Of a stretch of 64,000 nucleotides of DNA, positions 39,055 to 49,550 are shown piece by piece. Under the pieces are notes generated by a model, which worked only from the letters and a program-made list of their open reading frames with translations, did no database searches and was not told where the DNA came from. Source of the stretch: Candidatus Brocadia carolinensis (GTDB taxonomy: Bacteria > Planctomycetota > Brocadiia > Brocadiales > Brocadiaceae); contig AYTS01000107.1 in NCBI GenBank assembly GCA_002009475.1, positions 1 to 64,000 of the forward strand, read 5' to 3'. How positions within the stretch are numbered: the first letter of the stretch is position 1; each line of letters begins with the position of its first letter. A program made the position numbers and the translations under genes.

Positions 39055-39534
39055 ATGATACCTGTATATATTGGATTAGGGTCAAATTTAGGAAACCGGG
39101 AAGAAAATCTGCATGCTGCTTACAGACATATTCATGTTATCGGCGGAGTGCAACCGGTACGATGTTCGCGGTTTTATGAAACGGTACCAGTTGGTGGCCC
39201 TCCGCAGCCGATGTTTTTGAATGCTGCCCTTGAGGTGAAAACCTCCCTGTCTCCCCATGAACTCCTTGAACGGTTTCAATGTATCGAAGCCCTCATGGGG
39301 CGGGTTCGTACGGTAATGTGGGGGCCGCGGCTGATCGATATTGATCTGTTGCTCTATGGTAATAAAATCATTGATGAAGAGCGGCTGAAAATACCGCATC
39401 CTTTAATGCATACGCGATTATTCGTTTTAGAGCCACTGGCCGAGATTGCACCCAATATGGTTCATCCCGGATTACAAAAAACGATACTTCAGTTATATCA
39501 AGAACTCCAGACCTCATTATTAACTCCAGCATAA
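39055..39534 (+). CDS. folK: 6-hydroxymethyl-7,8-dihydropterin pyrophosphokinase
   Basis: Folate-pathway enzyme, 159 aa. PVYIGLGSNLGNREENL (substrate loop), FYETVPVGGPPQPMFLNAALEV, and MWGPRLIDIDLLLYG with the catalytic aspartates, then IPHPLMHTRLFVLEPL. Complete. The LptF/G gene follows within five bases, so the two are probably co-transcribed. Confidence 0.93.
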   Translation: MIPVYIGLGSNLGNREENLHAAYRHIHVIGGVQPVRCSRFYETVPVGGPPQPMFLNAALEVKTSLSPHELLERFQCIEALMGRVRTVMWGPRLIDIDLLLYGNKIIDEERLKIPHPLMHTRLFVLEPLAEIAPNMVHPGLQKTILQLYQELQTSLLTPA

Positions 39535-39538
39535 AGAT

Positions 39539-40613
39539 ATGTTTTCCAGGCTTGACAATTATATAATTAAGGCTTTTATTCCGACGTTTTTTTATATGTC
39601 TTCTCATCATCTCCGGAATTTATATTATTGCGGATCTCCTTCAAAAGCTGGGTGAGTTCATGGATATGGGAGGTGATGCCTTTGGTACGGGAATGCGTTA
39701 CTATATGTATCTCTTTCCTGTCCTCATCTTCCAATTTTTCCCTGCAATTACCCTGATTGCCGTTGGTATTGTCCTGGTAAGATTAACCAAAAATCGTGAA
39801 ATACTGGCTATGCAGGTTGCTGGTATTTCATTATACCGGATTTTAGTCCCTATCTTTATCATTACGGTATTTATGTCATTTGCCTCATTTGGAGATCAGG
39901 AATGGGTTATTCCGCGGTTTGCGGAAAGGTTAGAAACCTTAAAACAAACGGCATTCAGTGATAACGTCCACCGAAACCTCCTTTTAGATGACAAGGAAAA
40001 CGGCACGTTAGTGCGCATCTGGAAATACCATAATAAAACGCAAACGATGCAATCGGTATTTATCCTGGGAAGATATGAAAACAAAAAGAAGAAATTTACC
40101 ATCAGCGCTGAGGAGGGCAGGTGGTTAGGAAACAATACCTGGTTGCTCAGTAAGGTGACAAGGCACGTTTATAATGAACAAGGGAAGTGGGTTGCACCCA
40201 TAGAACAACGTGATAGTTTGGAATTTACGTCCACCATAACACCCGCAGAACTGGAGGAAATAAAGCTTGACCCCAGTTTGCTGAATTTTGAGCAATTAAA
40301 AGAACTGTGTAAAAACGAGCCAGACAACCCAAGAAACCGCGTATTGTTTCATTCCCGGATTGCTTATACCCTCACACACTTTGTATTACTTTTGATTGGC
40401 ATACCTCTTGTTGTCGGATTCGAACGATTAAGCAAAAATTTATTTCTCCGTGTGGGACTGTGTGTTTTTGTCTGCGGCTTCTTTTATGCGTTATCTTTCA
40501 TATGTACCAGTCTTGGCAATTTAGGAACGGTCCACCCCATATTAGCCGCATGGTTGCCCCACGTCATATTCGGGTCTGTAGGGTTGTTGTTTTTTGATAT
40601 GATGAGAATGTAG
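39539..40613 (+). CDS. LptF/LptG family lipopolysaccharide export permease, N-terminal frameshift
   Basis: YjgP/YjgQ permease of the LPS-transport ABC complex. It starts at ATG 39539 as MFSRLDNYIIKAFIPTFF. A run of seven T (39587-39593; six expected) shifts the frame, and the correct reading ICLLIISGIYIIADLLQKLG continues into the long frame from 39660. Corrected length about 357 aa: three membrane helices, a periplasmic jellyroll (about 120-260), then three helices (FVLLLIGIPLVVGFERL onward). It is consistent with a Gram-negative-type outer membrane. Confidence 0.85.
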
Positions 40614-40692
40614 CAGGTCGAATATGAGCAAATGGACGCTGGTATCTTGCCCTTCCTGAATTGCTTGTATTTTTATTTGAGGGGAAGGCGAT

Positions 40693-41434
40693 ATGACGAT
40701 ACGTGGATACTTCCATGCCTTTTTGGATATCTTCTATTCCCGATCCTGCCTCCATTGCAGCAGTAATTTAAACAGTTCCCACGAACTCTATCTCTGTGAG
40801 GATTGCACAAAGGGAATTCCCTACGTCGGCAATGAACATTGTATCCGATGCGGCACCACCCTGGGACCTCACACGGTTTCAACAACAGAAGGTTGTATGA
40901 CATGCAAAGGAAGAAATCTCCCTTTCAGCACAGTAACATCTGTTACGTATTATGAAGGTGCTATGAAAACCTTGATCCATAAGTTTAAATACTCGGGACA
41001 AAAATTCTTATGCAATCCCATGAATACTATGGTGCTGGAACAGGAAAAAGTAAAGGAACTTGTTCTAAACATTGATGTCATCGTGCCAGTGCCTCTTTAT
41101 TGGATAAAAAAAAATGCGCCGGGGTTTCAATCAGGCAGAACTTTTGGCGCGGGGAATTCAGCAATATTCTTCAAAACCAGTATCAGTAAATAATCTCTAC
41201 CGCGCAAAAAATACGGCGTCCCAGACTCGGTTATCAAAGACGCAGCGACTGGTAAACATCCGCAATGCCTTTCGCGTACATGATCCAAAATCGTTTCAAG
41301 GAAAGAGGATATTATTGGTAGACGATGTATTAACTACCGGGGTAACGGTATCGGAGTGTTCGAAAATACTAAGACAATCCGGTGCCAGGTCTGTTCATTT
41401 ACTTATTTTGGCGACTGCGAAGGATCGTGATTAG
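40693..41434 (+). CDS. comF: ComF-family phosphoribosyltransferase, A-run frameshift
   Basis: About 246 aa after correction. The N-terminal zinc finger (CLHCSSNL...CEDC, CIRCGT, CMTCKG) is followed by VPVPLYWIKKMRRGFNQAELLARGI and the PRPP loop ILLVDDVLTTGVTV. The frame breaks in a run of nine A (41106-41114; eight expected). ComF proteins act in DNA uptake or unknown salvage. SD GAGGGGAAGG precedes ATG 40693. Confidence 0.9.
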
Positions 41435-41483
41435 CAACACGATTTTTAATGCCGATAATTCCTTATTTCCGTTTGTTTATTCC

Positions 41484-41511
41484 TTGACTCTTTTTCTCCT
41501 TTTCATATAAT
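41484..41511 (+). promoter_or_regulatory. Sigma-70 promoter of the aminotransferase gene
   Basis: TTGACT (41484-41489), 16-base spacer, TATAAT (41506-41511). Transcription would start near 41518, leaving a 5' untranslated region of about 157 bases before ATG 41675. Confidence 0.7.
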
Positions 41512-41674
41512 ACCCTTTTCTTTGATTTATATTTATTTGTCTATAAGGGGGGGCTCTCCTGCGTATGTATTGTTTTTCCCGCAGAAATTACCTCATACGT
41601 GCTGTGGAGTTTCTTTTTAACCGCTGACCGGCTTATCATGCCGGAGCGACAAGATAAGCGAAAGGATAATTAGC

Positions 41675-42820
41675 ATGAAGAAAAACTATTTGTTTACGCC
41701 CGGCCCTACCATGGTGCCACCAGAGGTTGCATTGGCCGAAGCACAACCGATGATTCATCACCGGACGCCACAGTTTTCGCAGATCTTTTACGAACTGAGC
41801 GAGGATTTAAAGTATTTGTTCCAGACAAAGACAGGCGAAGTATTTACCCTTATGTCTTCCGGAACGGGCGCGATGGAGGCATGCGTTGCAAATGTTTTAT
41901 CTCCTGGCAATAAGGCATTGGTAGTGGTTAGCGGAAAATTTGGCGAACGATGGGCAGAATTATGCGCCTGTTTTGGTATCGAAGCCATTCCTATTTGCGT
42001 TGAAAATGGCAAGGCCGTAAATCCTGCGGATATTGAGGCAGCACTCAAAAAAACACCGGGAATTGCTGCAGTATTTACAACACAATGCGAGACCTCTACG
42101 GGTGTCGTGCATGATATAAAGTCTATTTCGCCAATCGTGAAGAAATACGGAGCACTCATGGTTGTTGATTCCATAACGGGAATTGGTGTTCATCCCTTTA
42201 TGATGGACGAATGGAATATTGACGTTGCTATTACGGGTTCTCAAAAAGGATGCATGATGCCTCCGGGACTTGCCTTCGTTTGCGTGAACAGCAATGCCTG
42301 GGCGGTTATTGAAAAGGCAGGTTTGCCCAGATATTATTGGGACTTCAGGAAGATGCGAAAAGAATTAAAAGACAAAACAACCCCCTTCACTCCAGCAGTT
42401 TCACTGGTTATAGCAATGAAGACCGCAATGGATATGATTAAGAAGGAAGGAATTGAGAACGTCTGGAAGAGACATGCACGCCTGGCTCATGCCACGAGGG
42501 AAGCCGCAAAAGCGCTTGGTCTTGAACTCTTTGCAGGAGAATATGCAAGCAATGTATTGACTGCCATCAGGTCGCCAAAAGGGATCGATATCGATAAGAT
42601 TATTAAAAAACTAAGGGACGAGACAGGGGCAACCTTTACAGGCGGACAAGATGAATTAAAGGGAATGATAGTTAGAATTGGTCACATGGGCTATGTGAAT
42701 GATTTCGATGTTATCGTCGCCATTGCCGCCCTGGAAAAGGGCCTCTATGAGGCAGGGTATCAATTCGAATTAGGACGAGGGCTCTCCACAGTGCAGTCGA
42801 TGCTGGTAAGCAAAAAATAA
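41675..42820 (+). CDS. Alanine/serine-glyoxylate-type aminotransferase (class V)
   Basis: 381-aa PLP enzyme: FTPGPTMVPPEVALAEAQPM, LMSSGTGAMEACVANVLSPG, VVDSITGIGVHPF and ITGSQKGCMMPPG with the PLP lysine K191. The family covers alanine-glyoxylate, serine-glyoxylate and serine-pyruvate aminotransferases. Substrate cannot be chosen from the sequence. SD AAAGGA upstream of ATG. It is a single gene with its own promoter. Confidence 0.87.
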   Translation: MKKNYLFTPGPTMVPPEVALAEAQPMIHHRTPQFSQIFYELSEDLKYLFQTKTGEVFTLMSSGTGAMEACVANVLSPGNKALVVVSGKFGERWAELCACFGIEAIPICVENGKAVNPADIEAALKKTPGIAAVFTTQCETSTGVVHDIKSISPIVKKYGALMVVDSITGIGVHPFMMDEWNIDVAITGSQKGCMMPPGLAFVCVNSNAWAVIEKAGLPRYYWDFRKMRKELKDKTTPFTPAVSLVIAMKTAMDMIKKEGIENVWKRHARLAHATREAAKALGLELFAGEYASNVLTAIRSPKGIDIDKIIKKLRDETGATFTGGQDELKGMIVRIGHMGYVNDFDVIVAIAALEKGLYEAGYQFELGRGLSTVQSMLVSKK

Positions 42821-43329
42821 TACTACGGTGCAACTCACACGTTTAGCATCAGACTTTGCATCATCACAACGATATATTCTAAAGAACGGGATTTGCTTAC
42901 CCCGCTCAGAGAGAGTGTTCATAGACGGCATAGGAACGATCAATCAAAACAATATCCTGCGGGGAGTTTGCAATTTTTGATATCATAATCCAGCATAATT
43001 GACAACTATTGCAATTGCATAAAGAGTTTAGAGTCAGATTAGGACTTATTCATTGTTGATTTTTATGAAGTAAAAATCGTGTAGAGCGAGTTTTGCTTAC
43101 CACAGCCTTCTTGCAGCTTCATTCATTTAACGCACCACCATCGGGAGAAACCGATAGCATCCCTTCTTTTCTGTATGTATTTCACCAGGAGTTTTAAGGT
43201 TGATTACACATCTTTAGGCATTAAAATACATCTATAATTATATGGAGATTTTAAGATCGCTCTAAGGAAACCGACACGGACGATTCCAAATACAGCGGAA
43301 TGCCTGTTAACGGAATTGGATAGAAGTAC
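42821..43329. other. Intergenic, nothing recognised
   Basis: AT-rich 509-base spacer. TTGACA at 42999 has no matching -10, and TATAAT near 43233 has no good -35. No frame or inverted repeat stands out. Confidence 0.4.
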
Positions 43330-44821
43330 ATGAAGATCCTTCTCATAGACCCGCCTTTTTACCGGTTTTTCAATTATTACAATCGATATTTCCCTCTGGG
43401 GCTAAGCTATCTGTCCTCTACGCTGAAAAAAGCCGGGTATGAGGTAGTTGTCTACGATGCGGATTGTAATAAAAATTCAAAGGGGATGGATTACACGCGA
43501 TTACCCGAAAAATATCGTATCTACCTGAAAGAATTGAAAAATCCGAAGAACCCTATCATACAAGAGATTTCTGAAACTATTAAGAAATATCGTCCGGATA
43601 TCATCGGTATAACAATCATGACCCCGAAGGCGGCTTCGGCCTTTACTATTGCCTCACTAGCGAAGCAACACAACAAAGAATGCCATGTTATCGTCGGTGG
43701 TCCCCATGCAACTTTGAGGTCTGATGAAGTATTGAAAAATACGCGGGATGTTGATTTTGTGGTAAATGGCGAGGGTGAATCCGTATTGCTTGAACTGGTA
43801 AATACCTTGCGTGCAAAAAGGAATAATTTCGGTGCAATTCGGGGGCTTTCTTATCGTCAGGGCGATACCCATATCCATAATCCCATGCAAAGTTTTGTTG
43901 ACAATCTAGATGGTCTTCCATTTCCGGATAGAAAAACGTTGTTGGGTATGGATACTTATACTTCAGAGGACATGGGTTTACTCATGGGAAGTCGTGGTTG
44001 CCCATATAGTTGTTCCTATTGTGCAACGCAAATATGGACAAGAAGGGTACGGTATCGGTCACTGGCAAATATTGTAGAGGAAATCAAGTATGTACGCCTC
44101 CATTTTGGAACCCGTCAGTTCACCTTTAAGGACGATTCCTTTACGGTTAATAGAAAAAGAGTCCTGGAATTTTGTGATAGCTTACTTGAGGCTGGTCTGA
44201 AGATCAATTGGGACTGCAATACGAGGGTTGACTTAATTGACCTGGAACTCCTGAAAGCAATGAAAAGGGCGGGTTGTAATAGTATAAAGGTGGGAATTGA
44301 ATCGGGGAGTGAAAGAATATTAGCATTGATGGATAAAGGGATTACCCTGGAACATATCCATGAGGCAGCACGGCTTTTTCGGGAAGCAGGAATTCATTGG
44401 ACTGCCTATTTTATGATGGGTATACCTACAGAAACCAGGGAAGATGTGAAAAAAAACTTTGGATTTATTATATAAAATACAGCCCAGCTTTGCCTCAATC
44501 GGTGTCTACGAGCCGTTTCCTGGAACGAAGCTTTTTGATATAGGCATCGAACATGGTTTGGTAAAAAAAGAAATGGCATATGAAGATTTTTTTACTCGCA
44601 TACCAAGTGATTATTATCTAAAGGATATTAAACGAAGGGTTGATACCATGGATTACGAGAGTTTTACCAACATGGAAAGCGAAACAAAAGACGCCTTTCA
44701 TGAGTATAATAAAGGAGTCATGCGTATCCTTGAAAGAGCAAAAGCCAGAAGCAGTATCTATCTCCATAATCCCAGGATTTTTTTAAACGACGTTGAAAAA
44801 TTTTTAGGATGGCTACGGTAG
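43330..44821 (+). CDS. B12-binding radical SAM protein, A-run frameshift
   Basis: An N-terminal cobalamin-binding domain (LSSTLKKAGYEVVVYDAD, VIVGGPHATL, FVVNGEGESVLLEL) is followed by the cluster motif GSRGCPYSCSYCATQ and a SAM barrel (VGIESGSERILALMDKGIT, YFMMGIPTETREDV). A run of eight A (44449-44456; seven expected) breaks the frame. The continuation LDLLYKIQPSFASIGVYEPFPGT follows to 44821, about 496 aa in all. Such proteins often methylate or rearrange lipids, hopanoids or cofactors. Its place before a glycosylphosphotransferase gives no firm hint. Confidence 0.85.
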
Positions 44822-44998
44822 GGAGAAATGAACCCAACCTATCGGAATGGAACCCACGGATTTTTCGTTTTACCATGTTCAATTTCTCTTTTATATGCAG
44901 CAGGATGAAAGCAACGACATGTGCGTGCTTTATCTCCAAGAATTTGTAGTTTTAATCTTCTCCATCGCAACAAGGTTTTGCCCTCATAAAATTAAAGT

Positions 44999-46393
44999 AT
45001 GACAATCAGAATTTTTAATTACCCGATACCAAAACGGCTGATTCTACTCATTACCGGGGACCTGCTTCTGGTGAATGGATCGGTTTTCTTATCAGCAATC
45101 CTCCGATTGGGCATGAGTGACGGATGGAACTATATAAGAGATAATCCTGTGTCATTTGTACTAACGGGCATCATCTTTATTGTTACCTTCTTTTTTACCG
45201 AACTTTATGATACTCGAAAGGATTTCAAGTCTATTGGAAATATCCTGAACATTACTTTTGCATCCGCCAGCGCCTTCTTTATTACGACGTTTTTTGTTTT
45301 ATATAAACTGGTCTCTTCGAATAGGAAGGGGCGTATTTATTCTCAATGGTGCATTCGTTACTTTTTTTTATTATCGGGTGGAGAATTGGATACAGTTATC
45401 TCCTGGAGCAGCCAATTTTTAAAAGAAACGTTTTAATTGTTGGAGCAGGCTGGGCTGGGAAAACCATCTTACAAGAAATAATCAGAGCAAAGAAAACAGG
45501 GTTGCGGGTGACAGGTTTTATTGACGACAACCCGTTAAAACAGAAAAAAAACATTGAGGGGTTTCCCATCTTTGGGGATCGGTATACATTGCCTACCGTT
45601 ATTCATCAAAATAACGTGAGTCTGATTGTAAATGCCATTACGCATGAAAAACACGCCGATCTTATTAAGACATTGATTAATTGTTCATGGAATGGAATAG
45701 AGATCGTCGATATGCCCACCCTGTATGAACAGCTCACGGGTAAGATACCTTTTCGGCATATTAATGATATGTGGATGTTGCATGTAGTTCTTAGTAAACC
45801 AAAATTATACGGAAAATTGGTGAAACCCGTTATCGAAATATTTGTTGCGTTGATGCTATTCGTGCTGCTAATACCCTCTATGGTGATTATAGCAATATTG
45901 ATAAAGATGGATTCTGGAGGACGGATTTTTTATACACAGGAACGTGTCGGAAAAGACGGGAAAGAATTTACGATAATAAAATTCCGCACCATGGTGGAGA
46001 ATGCTGAATCAAATACCGGTGCGGTTTATACATCAAATAATGATCCCCGGATTACGAAGATTGGAAGGTTTCTCAGAAAGTGGAGACTGGATGAGATCCC
46101 TCAATTACTCAATGTAATCAAGGGAGAGATGAGTTTAATAGGACCACGGCCAGAAAGACAGGTCTTTATAAAAAAAATTTGAAGAAATAATTCCCTTTTA
46201 TACTCAGCGGCTCGCGGTTAGGCCTGGCTTAACAGGCTGGGCGCAAGTAAAATATCGTTACGCATCTTCGATAGAACAAACCGAGGAAAAGTTAAAATAC
46301 GATCTTTATTATATCAAAAATATGTCTTTCCTTCTTGATTTCGTGGTGTTATTGAAAACGATAAAAGTGGTGCTTTTCGGACGTGGAAAATAA
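44999..46393 (+). CDS. Polyprenyl glycosylphosphotransferase (exopolysaccharide priming), two frameshifts
   Basis: About 464 aa after correction. Four N-terminal membrane helices, a CoA-binding-like domain ([17 protein letters not shown]), another helix (about 275-300), then the bacterial sugar-transferase domain: [49 protein letters not shown] and [10 protein letters not shown], continuing as [19 protein letters not shown]. It transfers a sugar phosphate to undecaprenyl phosphate. Breaks: a 1-base loss near 45322-45345 and an eight-A run at 46170-46177 (seven expected). Confidence 0.87.
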
Positions 46394-46417
46394 CAGGACA
46401 TTATTTGCGGTAGCAGA

Positions 46418-47836
46418 TTATTGGATTTTCCCACCCTCATCCATTTGTTTTTTTGTCTGTCGCTCTTTTATCCAGTAGGCATCTTCTAAACTACGTAAGG
46501 CTTCTTTCATCTCTGGTGATATTTCTAATGCCTGCTTGTATGCAGTGATAGCATCATCGATTTGTCCCTGCTTTTTATAAATATCACCGAGTTTGTAACG
46601 GGCAGCGGCTAGCTTTGGGTTGCGCTCGATTATTTTTTTCATATCTGCAGAGGCATCGTGTAAGTTCCCATTTTCTAAGTGGAGTACCCCTCGATTATAA
46701 AGCGCGGCAAGATCATCCGGAGTAAGTTTTAAAACTTCATTATATTCGTCTATGGCTTCTCCTGTCATCCCTTTTTCAGCATAAATAACCCCCAGATTAA
46801 AATGTGCCCCTGCGTGATTATTGTTGAGAGACAGTGCCTTTTTGAGTACAGGAACGGCATCATCATACGCCTTTTTTTTTCGTGTAAGCCACTCCGAGAT
46901 TGTTATAAACTTCTCCGAAATTGGGGTTAATTTCCAGCGCTTTCTTATAGGTAACGATTGCATCGTCGATCAATCCTTTATCGACATAAGCAGCGCCCAG
47001 GTTGTTGTACGCCTCACTAAAATCTTCTTTATTTTTCAATGCTTCTTTATAGGCAGCGATTGCATCATCTTTTTTTCCCTGAAGCGCGCATGACACTCCT
47101 TTATTGTTATACAGCATAGCAAGTCTATTCTTCGTTTCTTTATGGGAGGGGTCTGCGCTTAGCAGTTTTTTTATAGGTAGAAATGGCATTGTCTTGAGCC
47201 CCGTTTGCTTCATACGCAGAAGCCAGGTCAAACAGCAGGACGGTATCTTTAGAATTGAATTTAGCTGCTTTTTCAAAGGAAGAAATGGATTTTGAGACGT
47301 CACCTTTTCTCTGGTAAAGGTAGGCCATATTTTTATAGCTTTCTGCGAGATTTGGATCTAGATCGACAGCCATCCGGTAAGAGTTAATAGCGTCGTCAAC
47401 CATTCCTTTATTGGCATATGCATTCCCGATGTTATGGAATACTCCTGCATCACGTGGGTGAATCGACAAGGCTTTTTTTATAAGCTTTGATGGCGTCATC
47501 ATACTGAGCCTTTTTATTATAACTATTCCCAAGGTTGTAATATGCTTCTGCGTCATTTGGGTTAATTTCGAGCACCTTCTTGAACTCACGGGTGGCTTCA
47601 TCAAAGTGGGCATTTTTATAATAAAGAATGCCCAGATTAAAATGCGCATTCAGATTGGAAGGATCATCTAAGAGTATTGCTTGGTATTTTTTAATGATTT
47701 CTTTATCACGGATATCAGGAGTTATGTTGGAAGAAGAAAGGGTGATTTGAAAAGAGAAAAAGACGGAAATGCCAAGAAATCCGAAATAACGATATCTTCT
47801 TGTTATCGCATTCCCTCGTAATAACAGGTTCTTCAT
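46418..47836 (-). CDS. TPR-repeat protein, three homopolymer frameshifts
   Basis: Four overlapping frames join into one protein of about 471 aa: an N-terminal signal-anchor (YRYFGFLGISVFFSFQI) and about eleven TPRs (for example DAEAYYNLGNSYNKKAQYDD). Frames break at T-runs 46872-46880 (nine), 47166-47172 (seven) and 47473-47479 (seven). One base fewer in each restores the TPR period (AYTKKKAYDDA, STYKKLLSADP, AYKKALSIHPRD). Scaffold function, partner unknown. Confidence 0.83.
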
Positions 47837-47937
47837 AAAAAAAATCTTTTCTCCTTATTTCTGGAAAGAGCAAAGAAATGGACTTGTTTGCTGCAATAAT
47901 GTGTTTTGATATCTGCATATCCCAAGTTCATTTTGAT

Positions 47938-48441
47938 TTACAATATTTTTCTCAATAAGGTACGCCTTTCATGCTCCAGAAACTTTTCTTTATTGATGAG
48001 TTCTTTCGTTTTATGAGGATTTTTTATCCCCTTGAACACATGGCTGGCCTGGTTAGTGCCTATCGTAAGGTTGCCAATCTTGAATCGCCTTTGCATACTT
48101 CCCTGTATCACTAAAATATTGTTGATAGTTCCATATGGCAGTTCATGCAACTTTCTCGAAAAGGGCCCTTTTCGAAATAGAATTCCCTGATGAGTGATTA
48201 CATACGTAGTTGTGCATACAGAAAGAACATGATAGAGGATCAGGAGGCTGCTAACAGACAATATACTCAATCCTGTAATGGCTTCCACACCAAATTTTGC
48301 CAATGCCAAAAAAATGGCAAACGAGGAGACCACAAACACGAGCCAGTTTTGCCATACACTTGGTTTGAAAGATTGGACAAATTCGGTTTCTGTATTCTTA
48401 TTGAAAACAGGGTTTTTTTCTATTGTATTGATGCTTGTCAT
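47938..48441 (-). CDS. Membrane protein with bacterial PH domain (DUF304/bPH2)
   Basis: 167 aa: two membrane helices (about 32-75), then a PH-like domain with TTYVITHQGILFRKGPFSRKLHELPYGTINNI and IGNLTIGTNQ. Function unknown. Related YdbS/YdbT-type proteins are envelope-associated. ATG 48441. Confidence 0.72.
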   Translation of the reverse strand: MTSINTIEKNPVFNKNTETEFVQSFKPSVWQNWLVFVVSSFAIFLALAKFGVEAITGLSILSVSSLLILYHVLSVCTTTYVITHQGILFRKGPFSRKLHELPYGTINNILVIQGSMQRRFKIGNLTIGTNQASHVFKGIKNPHKTKELINKEKFLEHERRTLLRKIL

Positions 48442-48718
48442 TGCACATTATTTGACCACAGGCAATCTTTGCGATATGCGTTGCCTGATAATCTTCCGCT
48501 GGTTTTTGCAAAATACCTTGTCAGGATTTTCAAAAATCTGAGATGCCATCTGTTTTTGAATTATAGGCAAGGAAGACAGCACTGTCAAGGTAAATGCAAG
48601 GGAATTCATGCTTACGGTATAGCGGAAAACCCGGTATGAAAATGTGTCTTCGCTGGCCTCTTTCTTACAGCAGTCATCACATCACGGATATTTTTCCCCC
48701 TGCTTTACTGCCATAGTC

Positions 48719-49402
48719 TTAATAATTCGTGTACCAGGGACAGATCGGTTTTATGTAGTGAAATATCCAGCTGCCGAAAAAAGCAAAGCATAAGAGTGTA
48801 GCCCAGAAGGATTTTAAAAAGGCGGTATATTTATTGTTTTTCGTATAAAAATCAAAACCTTTTACGATAAGAGTGATGAGTGCGGGATTCATCATGATAT
48901 CGTTCGTGCCTGGAGGAGTTTGAACGCCAATGTAATTGATGAGTATGCCAATTGCAGCGCTGACAAGCAGAGAAAGGTATTTGTTTCCCTTGACAAGGGT
49001 AATACAAAAGATAATTAATACGTGTGATCCTATGGATTCCAAAAAGGCAATAAAATGTCGGTAAAATTCGTAGGAGGTAACAAAGTATGGCACAAGAAAG
49101 ATAAACAATAATACATCATCTTGCCGATCTTTACGGTAAATAAGCAGGTAGAAAGAAATAGGTGCAATGAGTTTGAGCACATCGTTGTCACTCAAATAAC
49201 CGATGTCGCCTAAAAAAATACAGGCGACACCGATAACGGTAGACAGGCATACAAGCACGACTTCCCTTGAATTCCATCTGATAATCCACCAGAAAAAGAA
49301 GAAAATGAGCAGGGATTTGAAAGCGATGAGACATTCCTTCAGCCAAAATACATCTTCGTTAATATAAAGCAGGCTTTCAATGAACTGAAGGAAAAATTCC
49401 AT
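48719..49402 (-). CDS. Hypothetical integral membrane protein
   Basis: 227 aa with about six or seven hydrophobic helices and few charged loops. Aromatic-rich (FFFFWWIIRW). No recognised family. It lies downstream of phoBR on the same strand with a 148-base gap. Confidence 0.55.
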   Translation of the reverse strand: MEFFLQFIESLLYINEDVFWLKECLIAFKSLLIFFFFWWIIRWNSREVVLVCLSTVIGVACIFLGDIGYLSDNDVLKLIAPISFYLLIYRKDRQDDVLLFIFLVPYFVTSYEFYRHFIAFLESIGSHVLIIFCITLVKGNKYLSLLVSAAIGILINYIGVQTPPGTNDIMMNPALITLIVKGFDFYTKNNKYTAFLKSFWATLLCFAFFGSWIFHYIKPICPWYTNY

Positions 49403-49550
49403 AAAGCATCAAAGGTAATCAAACGGTTGAAATAAAAATGAAGAGAATTACGATCTTACCAAATCAGTTTATCAGCTATCCCAAAAATGGGAAATAAATT
49501 TTGTGCGACATTCGGAATAATCTTTTTTCATTTGAGGGTGCCCATCTCAT

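Noticed and set aside
41560..41674. Riboswitch in the 157-base leader of the aminotransferase gene
   Set aside because: No conserved riboswitch core or terminator/antiterminator pair was seen. Only the promoter is supported.
42999..43027. Promoter for the radical SAM gene at 43330
   Set aside because: A good -35 hexamer has no acceptable -10 at 15-19 bases.
48190..48639. 149-codon plus-strand frame
   Set aside because: Largely antisense to the PH-domain gene and rich in rare residue patterns. No start signals.
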